The notes under the pieces are model-generated. The model saw only the letters and a list, made by a program, of their open reading frames with translations, was not told where the DNA came from and searched no databases. Source: Chrysiogenes arsenatis DSM 11915 (GTDB taxonomy: Bacteria > Chrysiogenota > Chrysiogenetes > Chrysiogenales > Chrysiogenaceae). From it: 64,000 nt of DNA. Shown here in pieces: positions 1-10,063 of this stretch (positions within the stretch are counted from its first letter, which is position 1; the number at the start of each line of letters is the position of its first letter). The position numbers and the translations under genes were made by a program. The DNA is taken from the NCBI RefSeq assembly GCF_000469585.1, contig NZ_AWNK01000006.1:246178-310177 (forward strand). Direction: 5' to 3'.

Positions 1-632
1 CCATCAAAAAAACCTTCGCACGCCGCTCCCGCCGAGAGTGCTAATCCCATGAATAATTCCTGATTAAAAGCACGCATGCGGATATACCCTTCATTACCCG
101 CCTTTCTCAGGCGATACTCAAATTCTGCGGCGACATCAACTTCGCGCATACCCGCCTTCAGAAACTGCGGAACCTGCTCAAATACGGAACAAAGCGACTT
201 CGCACTCTGTGTTAGTAATTGCAGCTCGAACGGTGTCTTTTCGGAGCGAATATCTCGATAGGGGAGGGAGATATCGCAGAACTCTTTTCCCGGAAGCAAT
301 TTGGAATAATACGCTTGTTGCTGCACTGGCAAGATGTCGTAGGAAAGTCCTATACGCATCACGCTTTCAGGAAAAGTTGCGGCAAATTCCTTACTCGGCG
401 GAAACGGGCGGATATCCTCCAGTGGACTCTCTTGACAAGCACGCGTGTAACTTTTTTTGACGAGCAGGATCGGAACGCCTTCGGCAGGAACCCACAACAC
501 TCCATTTTGCCGTGTGCCAGAGAAATAATAGATATCAATAGGAAGCTGAAAAAGCGCCCCGTCAATCTTTTGACCCTGTAGCGCAGACTGCAATTTTGCC
601 ACGCGCACCATCGCTTCAGTACGTGTAATCAT
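1..632 (-). CDS. M24-family aminopeptidase (Xaa-Pro peptidase-like), N-terminal part
   Basis: Open frame from ATG at 632 to the window edge (210 codons, no stop); the rest lies beyond position 1. The visible part is the creatinase/prolidase-type N-terminal domain followed by the start of the M24 fold. The opening (KIDGALFQLPIDIYYFSGT, then QNGVLWVPAEG) matches the family and is clearly related to the full-length M24 protein at 20000-21193 (KIEGALIQSGINLFYLTGT, QNGALYIPASG). The metal-binding residues are off the window, so activity cannot be judged. The ATG overlaps the TGA of the upstream nitroreductase (ATGA), so the two are translationally coupled. Confidence 0.85.
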   Translation of the reverse strand, partial: MITRTEAMVRVAKLQSALQGQKIDGALFQLPIDIYYFSGTRQNGVLWVPAEGVPILLVKKSYTRACQESPLEDIRPFPPSKEFAATFPESVMRIGLSYDILPVQQQAYYSKLLPGKEFCDISLPYRDIRSEKTPFELQLLTQSAKSLCSVFEQVPQFLKAGMREVDVAAEFEYRLRKAGNEGYIRMRAFNQELFMGLALSAGAACEGFFD

Positions 633-1180
633 GCATCACCTCCAGTAGGCATTTCTTGGTTCCATGAATTGAGCATTGCAATCTCTTTCATCGCCTTACG
701 CCCACGAGGCTTTGGATCTTGATCGGGATATCCCAGCGGCGTGATCCCCACCACGCGAATAGAAGGTGGGATTTGCAATACTTCGCGAATGCGTGCTTCG
801 TCAAACCAGCCGATCCAACACGTTCCCAGCCCAAGTGCTGTTGCAGCAAGGCACAATTGCTGGAATGAAACGGCAACGTCTGCAACATAATATTCGATCC
901 CGTTTTCAATGCCAGACTCCTGCGTATTCGCACAAACCACAATCACCACAGGCGCTTGCACAATCGCTTTGCGCCCGGGATTGTCTTCGGGAAATGCCGA
1001 GAGGATCTGCTCCTTGAGCGTTGGCATATCGATCACAATATAACGCCAGCATTGTAAGTTCTTCCAAGAAGGGGCAAGCCTCGCCGCTTCTAACACCTGC
1101 AGAATTGTTTCCTGTTGCACCGGTTGATTCGTATATTTGCGTATACTTCTCCGGTTTTTGATTACCTCGAAAATATCCAT
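629..1180 (-). CDS. Nitroreductase family protein
   Basis: A 183-residue FMN-dependent nitroreductase-fold protein. The N-terminal NRRSIRKY motif (flavin phosphate binding) and the C-terminal GITPLGYP motif are family hallmarks. Such enzymes reduce nitro groups, quinones, flavins or unsaturated bonds with NAD(P)H, and the substrate cannot be told here. The start is taken as ATG 1180, seven bases behind a GGAGGAG ribosome site; an in-frame GTG at 1192 would sit upstream of that site and is less likely. It lies 21 bp after icmF and overlaps the next gene by four bases, so it probably belongs to the acyl-CoA operon. Confidence 0.85.
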   Translation of the reverse strand: MDIFEVIKNRRSIRKYTNQPVQQETILQVLEAARLAPSWKNLQCWRYIVIDMPTLKEQILSAFPEDNPGRKAIVQAPVVIVVCANTQESGIENGIEYYVADVAVSFQQLCLAATALGLGTCWIGWFDEARIREVLQIPPSIRVVGITPLGYPDQDPKPRGRKAMKEIAMLNSWNQEMPTGGDA

Positions 1181-1201
1181 GATCTCCTCCACACAAACAC
1201 G

Positions 1202-4200
1202 TTACATGTTTCTCCGGTAGCGTCCGCCAACTTCAAAAAGCGCGCGAGTAATCTGGCCTAAAGAGGCATACCGTACCGTTTCCATCAGTTCGGCAAAGAT
1301 ATTCCCACCTGACGTAGCCACTTCTTGCAAACGTCGAATAGCTATAGCGGACTGTTCCTTGTTTGCTTCTTGGAATGCGCGCAGATTATTCACTTGTTGC
1401 TCTTTCTCTTCCGGAGTAGCGCGAGCAAGTTCTCCGACAGCGCCGTATCCTTCTTCACCAGCTCGTGGATTCAAGAACGTGTTCACGCCAATAATGGGTA
1501 GCTCACCACTGTGTTTTTTGTGTTCGTAGAGCATCGACTCTTCCTGAATCTTACTCCGCTGATATTGCGTCTCCATCGCACCTAACACGCCACCACGCTG
1601 ATCCAGCCTATCAAACTCACACAAAACCGCCTCTTCGACGAGGTCAGTCAATTCTTCGATAATAAAAGAACCTTGCTGCGGGTTTTCATTTTTGGCGAGA
1701 CCAAACTCTTTTGTGATAATCATCTGAATGGCCATGGCACGACGAACAGATTCTTCGGTCGGTGTCGTCACCGCTTCATCGTAAGCGTTGGTATGCAAAG
1801 AGTTGCAGTTATCATAGATCGCCATCAACGCTTGAAGCGTGGTACGAATGTCATTGAAATCCATCTCTTGCGCATGGAGCGAGCGCCCAGAGGTCTGAAT
1901 GTGATATTTCAGCTTTTGGCTCCGCTCATTGGCACCATATTTTTCGCGCATAGCAACCGCCCAGATTCTCCTAGCAACCCGTCCAATCACGGAGTATTCA
2001 GGGTCAAGGCCATTACTGAAAAAGAAAGAGAGACTCGGCGCAAAGTCGTCAATATGCATACCGCGCGAAAGATAATATTCAACGTACGTAAATCCATTGG
2101 CCATCGTAAAGGCGAGTTGGGTGATCGGATTCGCCCCTGCTTCCGCAATATGGTAGCCACTGATAGACACGGAATAATAGTTGCGCACTTTTTGGTCGAT
2201 AAAATATTGCTGAATATCTCCCATCATCTTTAACGCAAAGTCGATAGAAAACAGGCAGGTATTCTGCCCCTGGTCTTCTTTGAGGATATCCGCCTGCACG
2301 GTTCCACGAACTGTTTGCAACGTGCAGGTACGAATAGATTCGTACTCCTTTTTATCAGGCTCACGCCCTTTTTCCTGACGAAATGCATCGACCTGCTGAT
2401 CTATCGCGGCATTAAAAAACATGGCCAACATCATGGGCGCAGGGCCATTGATGGTAATGGAAACGCTGGTCGATGGGGCGCACAGGTCAAAACCGGCGTA
2501 CAACTTTTTGATGTCGTTCAGGGTACAAATCGATACTCCGCTTTCGCCAACCTTGCCGTAAATATCTGGTGGATAGTCCGGATCTTCGCCATAGAGTGTT
2601 ACGCTGTCAAAAGCGGTTGACAAACGTTTCGCGCCATCATCCTGGCACAGATAATGGAAACGGCGATTGGTTCGCTCTGGGCTCCCTTCGCCCGCAAATT
2701 GCCGCTTCGGGTCTTCTTCCGTCCGCTTAAAAGGGAACACGCCGGCCGTATAGGGGAAAGAGCCAGGAATATTTTCCAACATACTCCAGCGGACGATCTC
2801 GCCCCAGTCCTCATACTTCGGCACGCAGACTTTCGGGATGCGCGTGCCCGATAGGCTGGTAGTGGTGAGTTCAGTCCGGATTTCTTTGTCGCGAATTTTT
2901 GTAATTTGCACTTCCTGACGATAGGCCTCAATGAGCTTCGGCCACCCAGCAACAATTTGGCGCACTTCGGTGAGGAGGTGCCCTTCATGACTTTCAATTA
3001 ACCCCTGAATATCGTCGCCCGCCACACTGCCGCTCGCTTCAAGCAAGGAACGGACACCTTGCAACTGATACAGCGCACGTGCCACTTTTACCTGCTGCGC
3101 CACCATTTTACGATAGCCACGAACGGATTGCGTAATTTCGCCCATATAGTGGATTCTATCTGGGGGAATAATCACCTTTTTCAGGCTGTCCTTCTCAATA
3201 ATTTCGAGGGATGAATTCCATGCAAGGTTCTGCTTGCGATTCAATGTGTCGATGACCGCTCTATAGAGTACCGTGGTTCCCGGATCGTTAAATTGCGACG
3301 CAATCGTGCCATAGACTGGCAAGGCTTCATCTGGTGCGTCAAACAACTCTTTATTTCTACGGTACTGTTTGCGCACATTGCGCAATGCATCTTCCGCGCC
3401 TTTACGATCAAACTTATTGATAGCGACCAAATCAGCGAAATCAAGCATATCTATTTTTTCAAGCTGTGTCGGCGCGCCAAATTCGCATGTCATAACGTAA
3501 AGCGAAACGTCACACACGTTGACAATTGAGGCATCGCCCTGCCCAATCCCAGACGTTTCAACGATAATCAGGTCAAAACCTGCGGCACGTACAACATCGA
3601 TAGCGTCATGTATCGCAGCAGAAAGCTCGGTATGCGAGTCGCGTGTTGCCAGCGAACGCATGTAGACGCGATTGCCAACGTTTGCAATGGAGTTCATACG
3701 GATACGGTCGCCCAGCAAAGCGCCACCTGTGCGTTGACGCGAAGGATCAACCGCGAGGATCGCCACGCTTTTATCAGGAAAATCTCGCAGAAAACGGAGC
3801 ACCAGCTCATCAGTTAGTGAACTTTTTCCGGCACCACCGGTACCGGTTATACCCAGCACAGGAACATGAACCGCCATGCTATGGATTTGTTTTTGCAAAT
3901 CGGTATGTTCGGCAAATTGTGCATTTTCTGCGAGCGTGATGATGGTGTTAATCGCGCGAATATCACGATCTTTGAGTTTTCCTATTTCGGCAGCCGGATC
4001 TCTTTCAATGGGAAAATCACACTGCTGTAGTTTGAAATTTACCATCCCCTGAAGTCCCATCATGCGACCATCTTCCGGCGAAAATATCTTACAAACTCCG
4101 TATGACTCTATGAGCTTAATTTCATCGGGGATAATAACGCCGCCACCGCCGCCAAACACACGTATATGCATCGCATCGCGTTCGCGGAGCAAATCCATGG

Positions 4201-4450
4201 TGTATTTAAAAAATTCAACATGTCCGCCTTGGTAACTGCTGATACAAATTCCGTGGACATCCTCCTGAATGGCGGCAGTAACGATTTCATCAACCGAACG
4301 ATTATGCCCAAGGTGAATAACTTCGGCACCGGATGCCTGCAACAGCCGACGGATAATGTTAATGGAAACATCATGCCCGTCAAAAAGCGCTGTCGCGGTG
4401 ACAAAACGCAGCTTATGTTTCGTTTTATATGGTTCTATCTTTTCATGCAT
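1202..4450 (-). CDS. icmF: Fused isobutyryl-CoA mutase IcmF (B12-dependent acyl-CoA mutase with G-protein chaperone)
   Basis: A 1082-residue adenosylcobalamin enzyme with the IcmF domain order: B12-binding domain first ([15 protein letters not shown], with His26 as the likely lower cobalt ligand), then a MeaB-type GTPase chaperone (P-loop GTGGAGKSS at about 203-211, NKFD near 355), then the mutase barrel. The family interconverts isobutyryl-CoA and n-butyryl-CoA, and related forms act on other branched acyl-CoAs; substrate choice cannot be read reliably from this sequence. The fused G domain guards cofactor loading and repair. Neighbours (CoA hydrolase/transferase upstream, nitroreductase downstream) fit short-chain acyl-CoA metabolism. 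The start follows an AAGGAG site. Full family length and no visible damage. Confidence 0.93.
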   Translation of the reverse strand: MHEKIEPYKTKHKLRFVTATALFDGHDVSINIIRRLLQASGAEVIHLGHNRSVDEIVTAAIQEDVHGICISSYQGGHVEFFKYTMDLLRERDAMHIRVFGGGGGVIIPDEIKLIESYGVCKIFSPEDGRMMGLQGMVNFKLQQCDFPIERDPAAEIGKLKDRDIRAINTIITLAENAQFAEHTDLQKQIHSMAVHVPVLGITGTGGAGKSSLTDELVLRFLRDFPDKSVAILAVDPSRQRTGGALLGDRIRMNSIANVGNRVYMRSLATRDSHTELSAAIHDAIDVVRAAGFDLIIVETSGIGQGDASIVNVCDVSLYVMTCEFGAPTQLEKIDMLDFADLVAINKFDRKGAEDALRNVRKQYRRNKELFDAPDEALPVYGTIASQFNDPGTTVLYRAVIDTLNRKQNLAWNSSLEIIEKDSLKKVIIPPDRIHYMGEITQSVRGYRKMVAQQVKVARALYQLQGVRSLLEASGSVAGDDIQGLIESHEGHLLTEVRQIVAGWPKLIEAYRQEVQITKIRDKEIRTELTTTSLSGTRIPKVCVPKYEDWGEIVRWSMLENIPGSFPYTAGVFPFKRTEEDPKRQFAGEGSPERTNRRFHYLCQDDGAKRLSTAFDSVTLYGEDPDYPPDIYGKVGESGVSICTLNDIKKLYAGFDLCAPSTSVSITINGPAPMMLAMFFNAAIDQQVDAFRQEKGREPDKKEYESIRTCTLQTVRGTVQADILKEDQGQNTCLFSIDFALKMMGDIQQYFIDQKVRNYYSVSISGYHIAEAGANPITQLAFTMANGFTYVEYYLSRGMHIDDFAPSLSFFFSNGLDPEYSVIGRVARRIWAVAMREKYGANERSQKLKYHIQTSGRSLHAQEMDFNDIRTTLQALMAIYDNCNSLHTNAYDEAVTTPTEESVRRAMAIQMIITKEFGLAKNENPQQGSFIIEELTDLVEEAVLCEFDRLDQRGGVLGAMETQYQRSKIQEESMLYEHKKHSGELPIIGVNTFLNPRAGEEGYGAVGELARATPEEKEQQVNNLRAFQEANKEQSAIAIRRLQEVATSGGNIFAELMETVRYASLGQITRALFEVGGRYRRNM

Positions 4451-4468
4451 AGAGTATCTCCTTTGTCT

Positions 4469-5014
4469 TTACTGTGGGGCATCCTGGGGGATAGTGAATT
4501 CCCATGCGCACCAATACTCGTCGGGATGTTGATCAGGAGGACATGCCACACAGGTGGTTACAATGCGAGGATCGATGGTTTTGGCAAATTCACGATATTC
4601 GACGATACCAACTGATTTACAGGGAAAATCGGCAAGCCCTTTGCGCTTTCTTGCCGACTGCACGCGGCAATCACGCATACGGAAAACAACTCGATTTTCG
4701 GTCTGCTCTATGGCATCTTGCAGGTTCAGTCTCGCGTAAAGCCGATGATATAAACAGGTCACTAACGCCGGTATTCCCCCACCGGGTTGCAAGTTCAATC
4801 GCTCCATAATTCGCTTTGCTTCGACAACCGTAAAGAGGCTCCATGCTTCGCGATCAATGTCGATTGCTCTATCAAGCCCGTAGCGCTTTTCGACTGCCTG
4901 AAACCATAGCCCGTCATGTGCTAGCCAGTTTTTGGCATCATCAATAATTATTTGGATAAGCTGCTCTTTGCTCATGTCAGCAAGAATTCTTATCCCTTCA
5001 TCTCCGTGTTTCAT
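4469..5014 (-). CDS. DUF6125-type protein of unknown function
   Basis: A 181-residue soluble protein with the pattern of DUF6125 (WFQAVEKRYGLDRAIDIDREAW, then a Cys-rich C-terminal half: RMRDCRVQSARKRKG, FPCKSVG, TTCVACPP). The cysteines could bind metal or an Fe-S cluster, but this is inference. No function is established for the family. It sits 18 bp upstream of icmF and shares its strand, and starts behind AAAAGGAG. Its position suggests an accessory role in the acyl-CoA pathway, for example cofactor handling or regulation, but nothing in the sequence proves it. Confidence 0.7.
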   Translation of the reverse strand: MKHGDEGIRILADMSKEQLIQIIIDDAKNWLAHDGLWFQAVEKRYGLDRAIDIDREAWSLFTVVEAKRIMERLNLQPGGGIPALVTCLYHRLYARLNLQDAIEQTENRVVFRMRDCRVQSARKRKGLADFPCKSVGIVEYREFAKTIDPRIVTTCVACPPDQHPDEYWCAWEFTIPQDAPQ

Positions 5015-5034
5015 AGCAAACTCCTTTTCTCAAA

Positions 5035-5070
5035 CACTTTGGCCGAAGGAGATTCCCTTCGGCCAAAGTG
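5035..5070 (-). terminator. 15-bp perfect hairpin between CoA-transferase and DUF6125 genes
   Basis: Perfect inverted repeat, CACTTTGGCCGAAGG and its complement, separated by six bases. On the minus strand it follows the CoA hydrolase/transferase stop by a few bases and is followed by TTTGAGAAAAGG, a weak U-tract. It may be an intrinsic terminator that is leaky, or a processing or stability hairpin separating expression of the transferase from the downstream icmF genes. Confidence 0.65.
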
Positions 5071-5073
5071 AGA

Positions 5074-6633
5074 TCAATCCCAGTTTGGAATTTTCATAGT
5101 GCCGTGGTTCTCCAAATACTCCTGCATCTTGAATGCTTTAAATAGCATATGCGGCTCATGACCAACCCCACGCGCAAAACACTCACGCTCCGAACGTTCA
5201 TAATATTCGGTCAAGATTGGTTTGAAATCGGGATGGACACACTGCTTGATGATTTCGCGCGCTCTTTCCCGTGGGCACAACCCACGCAAATCTGCCAACC
5301 CTTGTTCGGTGACGAGAATGTCAAGATCGTGCTCCGTGTGGTCAACATGAGTGGCAAATGGCACCACACAGGTAATTCCTGTCGGATCGGTTTTCGATGG
5401 ACGGGTCGATGGGGTGTGCATGATCGAAAGTTGAGCATTGCGTAAGAAGTCGCCCGAGCCTCCTATGCCGTTAATCATCCGCGTACCACCAACCAACGTC
5501 GAATTGGCATGTCCGTAAATATCGAACTCGACTGGCGTGTTCATGGCAATAACGCCAAGGCGCCGTATCGGCTCAGGATGATTGCTGATCTGCATTGGCC
5601 GGAGAACAACTTTATTGATATACGCATCCCAATTATCGTAAAACCGCTTAAATCCGGATTCTGACAGCGAAAGCGAGGTGGACGATGCAAAATTCAATTT
5701 GCCCGAATCGAAGAAGTCAAGCATGGTGTCTTGAATAACTTCCGTCCACACATTGACATTGGAGAAGGGACCTTTCACCATGCCACCAACGACAGCGTTT
5801 GCAATATTGCCAACGCCCGATTGCAGTGGCAGGAGATTTTTGGGTAAACGGCCAGCACGCACTTCGTGTCCGAAGAAATCGAGAATATACTGCGCAATCT
5901 GCTCCGAAAGCTCATCAGGAGCTGCGAGGGAGCGTCCTCTATCAGGGTTTTTCGATTCGACAATCGCGATAATCTTTTCGTGATCGCACGGAACGGTAAG
6001 GGTTCCTATCCGATCATCGACACGACTGATCAGAAATGGCTTGCGGTGCGGCGGATTCACCTGCATCACGATGTCATGAATCCCTTCAAACGAAGGAATT
6101 GCCGTGTTGATTTCAATAATCAGCTTGTCTGAATAGCGGATCGCTTCTGTGGCCGAGCCAATCGAACCAGCGAGAATAATTGAGCCATCTTCCGCAATGC
6201 CGGACGCTTCAATCAAACCTAAATCAAAGCCACCACCACGGTTTTTCGTATAAAATCCGTAGCCCAAATCTTGAGCGTACAGCGAAAGGTGCTTGTCACC
6301 CATCCGTACCTGTCCAGTGTTGACTTGCTTTTGAATAACCTTACCGGTTTGGTACGGCCAACGCTTATCAGTCATCCCAAGCGATGCCCAACGATCTTCT
6401 ACTTCCGCCCCTATCGAAGCGCCAATAAAGAGATTAAAGCGCATTTTTCCTTGAAGGTTATTTTGCTCCACATAATCGGCCAACGCCAGTGGAACCACTT
6501 TCGGGTAACCGACCGGAGTAAAACCAGACCACGCCAGATCCATCCCGTTTTTGAAAAAGGGAATGGTATCTTCCGGTTGCATAATTTTGGAGTGGAGACT
6601 TTTCTTTCTAATCCGTGTTAGAAGTTCAGACAT
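5074..6633 (-). CDS. Acetyl-CoA hydrolase / succinyl-CoA:acetate CoA-transferase family
   Basis: A 519-residue class I CoA-transferase of the AarC/Cat1/Ach1 type, which moves CoA between acyl-CoA (such as succinyl-CoA) and acetate or a similar acid. The GVGNIANAV motif (about 273-281) and the VWTEVIQD segment carry the expected catalytic Glu at about 298, which forms the glutamyl-CoA thioester. C-terminal motifs (GGSGDFLRNA, VTEQGLADLRG) are also family-typical. Length matches AarC-type enzymes. Context with IcmF suggests activation or recycling of short-chain acyl-CoAs. Start ATG 6633 behind AAGGAGCATTGCT. Substrate pair undetermined. Confidence 0.9.
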   Translation of the reverse strand: MSELLTRIRKKSLHSKIMQPEDTIPFFKNGMDLAWSGFTPVGYPKVVPLALADYVEQNNLQGKMRFNLFIGASIGAEVEDRWASLGMTDKRWPYQTGKVIQKQVNTGQVRMGDKHLSLYAQDLGYGFYTKNRGGGFDLGLIEASGIAEDGSIILAGSIGSATEAIRYSDKLIIEINTAIPSFEGIHDIVMQVNPPHRKPFLISRVDDRIGTLTVPCDHEKIIAIVESKNPDRGRSLAAPDELSEQIAQYILDFFGHEVRAGRLPKNLLPLQSGVGNIANAVVGGMVKGPFSNVNVWTEVIQDTMLDFFDSGKLNFASSTSLSLSESGFKRFYDNWDAYINKVVLRPMQISNHPEPIRRLGVIAMNTPVEFDIYGHANSTLVGGTRMINGIGGSGDFLRNAQLSIMHTPSTRPSKTDPTGITCVVPFATHVDHTEHDLDILVTEQGLADLRGLCPRERAREIIKQCVHPDFKPILTEYYERSERECFARGVGHEPHMLFKAFKMQEYLENHGTMKIPNWD

Positions 6634-6716
6634 AGCAATGCTCCTTCGACATGATGACTTTAATTTTCACGTCTCGTATATGGATTATTTTGTTACATAA
6701 ACATTCAGCTAGATTA

Positions 6717-7190
6717 CTATTGCCTTTTGTCCGGTATCCTCACAACAAGTACAGGTATTTCACTTTGCTGAACAATTTTTTTAGCGGTACTACCCATCAA
6801 CGTGCTGTACAGAAATCCATGCCCATGCGTTCCAGCCACAATCAGGTCAAACGCTCCAGCTTTTGCTTGCTTTACGACCTCGTCGACCGGGGAACCAGCT
6901 GCAACGTAAATATTTTCAATCAATTTTTCGTAGAGGCATTCTTCAATATTTTCTTTTTCACGGTAGATCTGCAATCGCTCTTTAATTTTATCCGTCAACA
7001 ACGTTTTCGCCGTCTGAAAATCAACCGAACGCATTTCGATATTGCGATTACTGGTTAATTTTTCATACACATTGATAATAGATATCTTCGCATTGTGTGC
7101 GAGAGCCATACTCAGTGCATACCCGAATGCATAATGCGCATTGGCCGAAAGATCCGTCGCATACAGTATTTTTTCAATTTTTGGTATCAT
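6717..7190 (-). CDS. Universal stress protein (UspA family)
   Basis: A 157-residue single Usp domain. The N-terminal strand (KILYATDLSANA) and the C-terminal ATP-binding motif (GTHGHG, then about nine residues, GS; near 125-139) mark it as an ATP-binding UspA. It lies 33 bp downstream of dctM on the same strand. Usp proteins encoded with TRAP transporters are known (TeaD with the ectoine transporter TeaABC, where it dampens uptake), so a role as modulator of this transporter is a reasonable inference. An 83-bp gap without a clear hairpin separates it from the CoA-transferase gene. Confidence 0.9.
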   Translation of the reverse strand: MIPKIEKILYATDLSANAHYAFGYALSMALAHNAKISIINVYEKLTSNRNIEMRSVDFQTAKTLLTDKIKERLQIYREKENIEECLYEKLIENIYVAAGSPVDEVVKQAKAGAFDLIVAGTHGHGFLYSTLMGSTAKKIVQQSEIPVLVVRIPDKRQ

Positions 7191-7223
7191 TAGTGAGCCT
7201 CCAATTATCTCTTCATCCTGTGC

Positions 7224-8534
7224 TCATCCAATTAAAGCCGGCAGCCATGTTATTATCCCAGGGAATACATACATAATTGCCATTCCCAGAATAAACAGTC
7301 CCACCATTGGCCACGCTCCCGCATAAACATCATCAAGTGACAAGCTCGGCATGGCACCTTTCAGCGCGAATATCGTATAGCCAAATGGAGGTGTCAGGCT
7401 TCCAAGGGTTAAGTTGATCAAAAAGAGCATCCAGAACCACACCGGATCGAAACCGTACACTTGCAGCAACGGGTCATAAATCGGAATTGCCACAAGCATG
7501 ACAGCAAAGAGATCGACAAACATGCAGAGAAGAAACGGTATCAACATGAGAATAATAAATGTTCCTACCGTAGGGAGATCCATTTCCGAAGCCATCCGCA
7601 CCAGCCCGCTTGAGGCTCCTGTAAAGGAGAGAAGTTGGCCGAAGAGCATGGAACTTGCCATAATAATGAGGATCATCGCACTGACGGAACACGTCCCCAA
7701 AAGTGCCTGATACATCATTTTCAGAGAGAGTTTTCTGAAAACCGCTGCAGCGACAAGTGCTCCCAGCACACCGGTTGCGGCCGATTCAGTCGGAGTGACA
7801 ACGCCAAGAAGAATCAATCCCATGACCGAAAAGATGACAATCAGGAATGGAAGCGTACGGACAAAGGCCATCACAAACTCTTTCAGGTTAAACTCAGCTT
7901 TTGCCTCTTTCTGTGGAGGCTCAAGAGAAGGGTCACGCAAGATTCTGATATAGGTGTAAATAACCATCACAAAAGCCATCATTACACCAGGGATAATGCC
8001 GGCAATTAACAGCTTGGCGATAGAAACATCAACCATCGACCCTACCATGACGACCAGAAGGCTTGGTGGAATGATCGGTGCCAAACTTGCTCCGCCCAGA
8101 ACGGCGCTGGTAGCAAGGCGCACGTCATAGCCACGCTGTTCCATACTCGGCAGCACGGTACGGCCAAGCATAGCGGCAACAGCCACGGCCGATCCGCTCA
8201 AGGCACCGAAAACGGTTGAAAGTGCCGTGACCAGCACATAATGCCGTCCACGGACATTTCCGACCATTTTATCAATCGAGTTCGCAAGAATATCGACCGC
8301 ATTCGAGCGAAAGAGAACCTCTCCCATCAAAATAAACAAGGGAATAGCGATAAGCGATTCCTGGTTGATTGTCTGGTAAATACTGTTGGTGAACATCCCG
8401 AACCCGCTGGTTCCAAACAGCATAAACACTCCGACAACGTTGATGACCAAGAAGGCGACGAAGACCGGCATCCCCAATGTAAACAACATTAAAAGCACTG
8501 CTATCGCTATGGTTAGCGTAACGCCCCAATCCAT
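7224..8534 (-). CDS. dctM: TRAP transporter large membrane subunit (DctM)
   Basis: A 436-residue, highly hydrophobic integral membrane protein of the DctM family, with about 11-12 predicted membrane spans. Typical features are the N-terminal LFTLGMPVFVAFLV region, the GALSGSAVAVAAMLGRTVLPSM stretch and SLAPIIPPSLLVV. It is the channel-forming, Na+-coupled subunit that receives substrate from DctP. It follows dctQ by 21 bp, completing a dctP-dctQ-dctM operon. The start has a GGAG site in front (AAAAGGAGCAATATC). Confidence 0.93.
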   Translation of the reverse strand: MDWGVTLTIAIAVLLMLFTLGMPVFVAFLVINVVGVFMLFGTSGFGMFTNSIYQTINQESLIAIPLFILMGEVLFRSNAVDILANSIDKMVGNVRGRHYVLVTALSTVFGALSGSAVAVAAMLGRTVLPSMEQRGYDVRLATSAVLGGASLAPIIPPSLLVVMVGSMVDVSIAKLLIAGIIPGVMMAFVMVIYTYIRILRDPSLEPPQKEAKAEFNLKEFVMAFVRTLPFLIVIFSVMGLILLGVVTPTESAATGVLGALVAAAVFRKLSLKMMYQALLGTCSVSAMILIIMASSMLFGQLLSFTGASSGLVRMASEMDLPTVGTFIILMLIPFLLCMFVDLFAVMLVAIPIYDPLLQVYGFDPVWFWMLFLINLTLGSLTPPFGYTIFALKGAMPSLSLDDVYAGAWPMVGLFILGMAIMYVFPGIITWLPALIG

Positions 8535-8555
8535 GATATTGCTCCTTTTAAAGTG

Positions 8556-9077
8556 TTACTGAGTACCGGGACGTATCCCCTGTCGCAAGAAATGCACCGC
8601 CGTCAGAAAAAAGCCAACCGGGATAACCGAAGATATCCACCACTTTGGAATGGGACTCACCCAGAGAGTCGCAATCCCAAGATCATACTGCCGTATTGTT
8701 TCCAGAGACGCTATGTAACAAACCACCAAGCAAACCACGCAACCCAAGAAAGCGACACTACGGCGCATAATCATCTGCTTGCTAGAACCAAGCTTGTCAA
8801 CAATCACCGTGATAGCAACATTACCGTTCGTCCGCGTGATTTCCGGCAGCGCCAGCATTATGCTGAGCGCTAGGAGCCACGTGTTCACATCAGTTGCCCA
8901 GCTCGACGGTGCGTTAAAGAAGTATCGCATGACAACTTCTTTTAAAATAATGATCACGATCAAAGCCAACGACCATGCGCTCAAGTGAAAACAAATTTTT
9001 GTAACGAGATCGAGGAGGGTGCTGGCCACCCTGCCCAAGGTGGCCAGCCAGCTAATGCGAATATCTTCGTATGTCAC
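8556..9077 (-). CDS. dctQ: TRAP transporter small membrane subunit (DctQ)
   Basis: A 173-residue protein with four predicted membrane helices, the usual DctQ size and topology (helices near 30-50, 65-85, 105-125 and 145-165). The family motif region around NTWLLALSIMLALPEITRTNGNV is recognisable. It bridges the periplasmic binding protein and DctM. Its start overlaps the dctP stop by four bases, so the two are translationally coupled. Confidence 0.88.
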   Translation of the reverse strand: MTYEDIRISWLATLGRVASTLLDLVTKICFHLSAWSLALIVIIILKEVVMRYFFNAPSSWATDVNTWLLALSIMLALPEITRTNGNVAITVIVDKLGSSKQMIMRRSVAFLGCVVCLVVCYIASLETIRQYDLGIATLWVSPIPKWWISSVIPVGFFLTAVHFLRQGIRPGTQ

Positions 9078-10063
9078 CGAGTCATTCCTGAGTCAACCGC
9101 GAGTTTGCGCATAGCATCGACCGCTTGGGCATTTGAAGACTGCTTTCCCATCTCCCACAGACCATCATTCCAGTATTTTTCAACATTGGCGACGTCTTCT
9201 GGGCTCAAGTGGGTCAAAGTCATTCCGCCTTCACCCAGCAAGTAGGCAATTTCCTCTTCGATCAAGTTGTTAAAGAATGCCAAGCTGTCGAGTTCGGTCT
9301 TTTTTCCCGCCTCGTCAATCCAACTTTTCTGCTCAGGAGTGAGCGAGTCATACTTCTTCAGGTTCATGATAATCATCATAGAAATCGAGCCAAAATTTGG
9401 GCTTACCAAATACTTTGCTACTTCATTCCACTTGAAATCCTTTACCCCGACCTGCGTCCATGCCGCGCCATCAATAACGCCACGTTGCAGCGAGGTGTAC
9501 ACTTCGCCACCTGCCATGGTTACAGGTGTGCCACCAAGTGCAATAATGGTATTCTGCAAACTTGGATTGCTGCGCATTTTAAGGCCAGCCAAGCTTGGGG
9601 TTTTACCGCTCAATGGCTGACGAGTAACAAAGTGGTACGGCGCAACAACCGGGAGAGAAACGAGCTTAATGCCAATCTTATTGTACTCTTTGTCAAGCAG
9701 GTCAAACAGACCGACTTCTCTGCGTTTCTCTGGATCCGCAATGGTCGCATCCATCCCAACGCCTATGCTGATACTTCCTGCATGGTACGTGGCATGTGTA
9801 AACGAGAGATCAAATATACCGGACTGCACCGGTTGTAATTGTTCAAATGTCGAAACAACATCCGGCCCATGGAAACTGATTTTAACCTTACCGCCTGACA
9901 TCTCTTCGAGATTTTTGATCATGTTATTCGTGGCGCCAATGTTAAAAATAAAGTTTGGATGAAACGCTGACAACATCCGAAGATTCATCGCTAACACGTT
10001 CGTAGAGAAAATACAAACTACCGAGAATACTGCCAAACAAGTGATTAAGACATTTTTCTTCAT
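9074..10063 (-). CDS. dctP: TRAP transporter periplasmic substrate-binding protein (DctP)
   Basis: A periplasmic solute receptor of about 329 residues. It has a signal peptide (MKKNVLITCLAVFSVVCIFSTNVLA) and the DctP fold; the conserved carboxylate-binding Arg is probably in GLKMRSNPS, and the helix around VYTSLQRGVIDGAAW is family-typical. The ligand is likely an organic acid, but DctP sequences do not reveal which one. The start is taken as ATG 10063, eight bases behind AGGAG, rather than the GTG nine bases upstream. It is first in the dctPQM-usp operon and faces the MFS gene across a 570-bp gap. Confidence 0.9.
   Translation of the reverse strand: MKKNVLITCLAVFSVVCIFSTNVLAMNLRMLSAFHPNFIFNIGATNNMIKNLEEMSGGKVKISFHGPDVVSTFEQLQPVQSGIFDLSFTHATYHAGSISIGVGMDATIADPEKRREVGLFDLLDKEYNKIGIKLVSLPVVAPYHFVTRQPLSGKTPSLAGLKMRSNPSLQNTIIALGGTPVTMAGGEVYTSLQRGVIDGAAWTQVGVKDFKWNEVAKYLVSPNFGSISMMIIMNLKKYDSLTPEQKSWIDEAGKKTELDSLAFFNNLIEEEIAYLLGEGGMTLTHLSPEDVANVEKYWNDGLWEMGKQSSNAQAVDAMRKLAVDSGMTR

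Noticed and set aside
1673-2233. 186-codon plus-strand frame inside icmF
   Set aside because: It is the opposite strand of the icmF mutase domain, with no family match.
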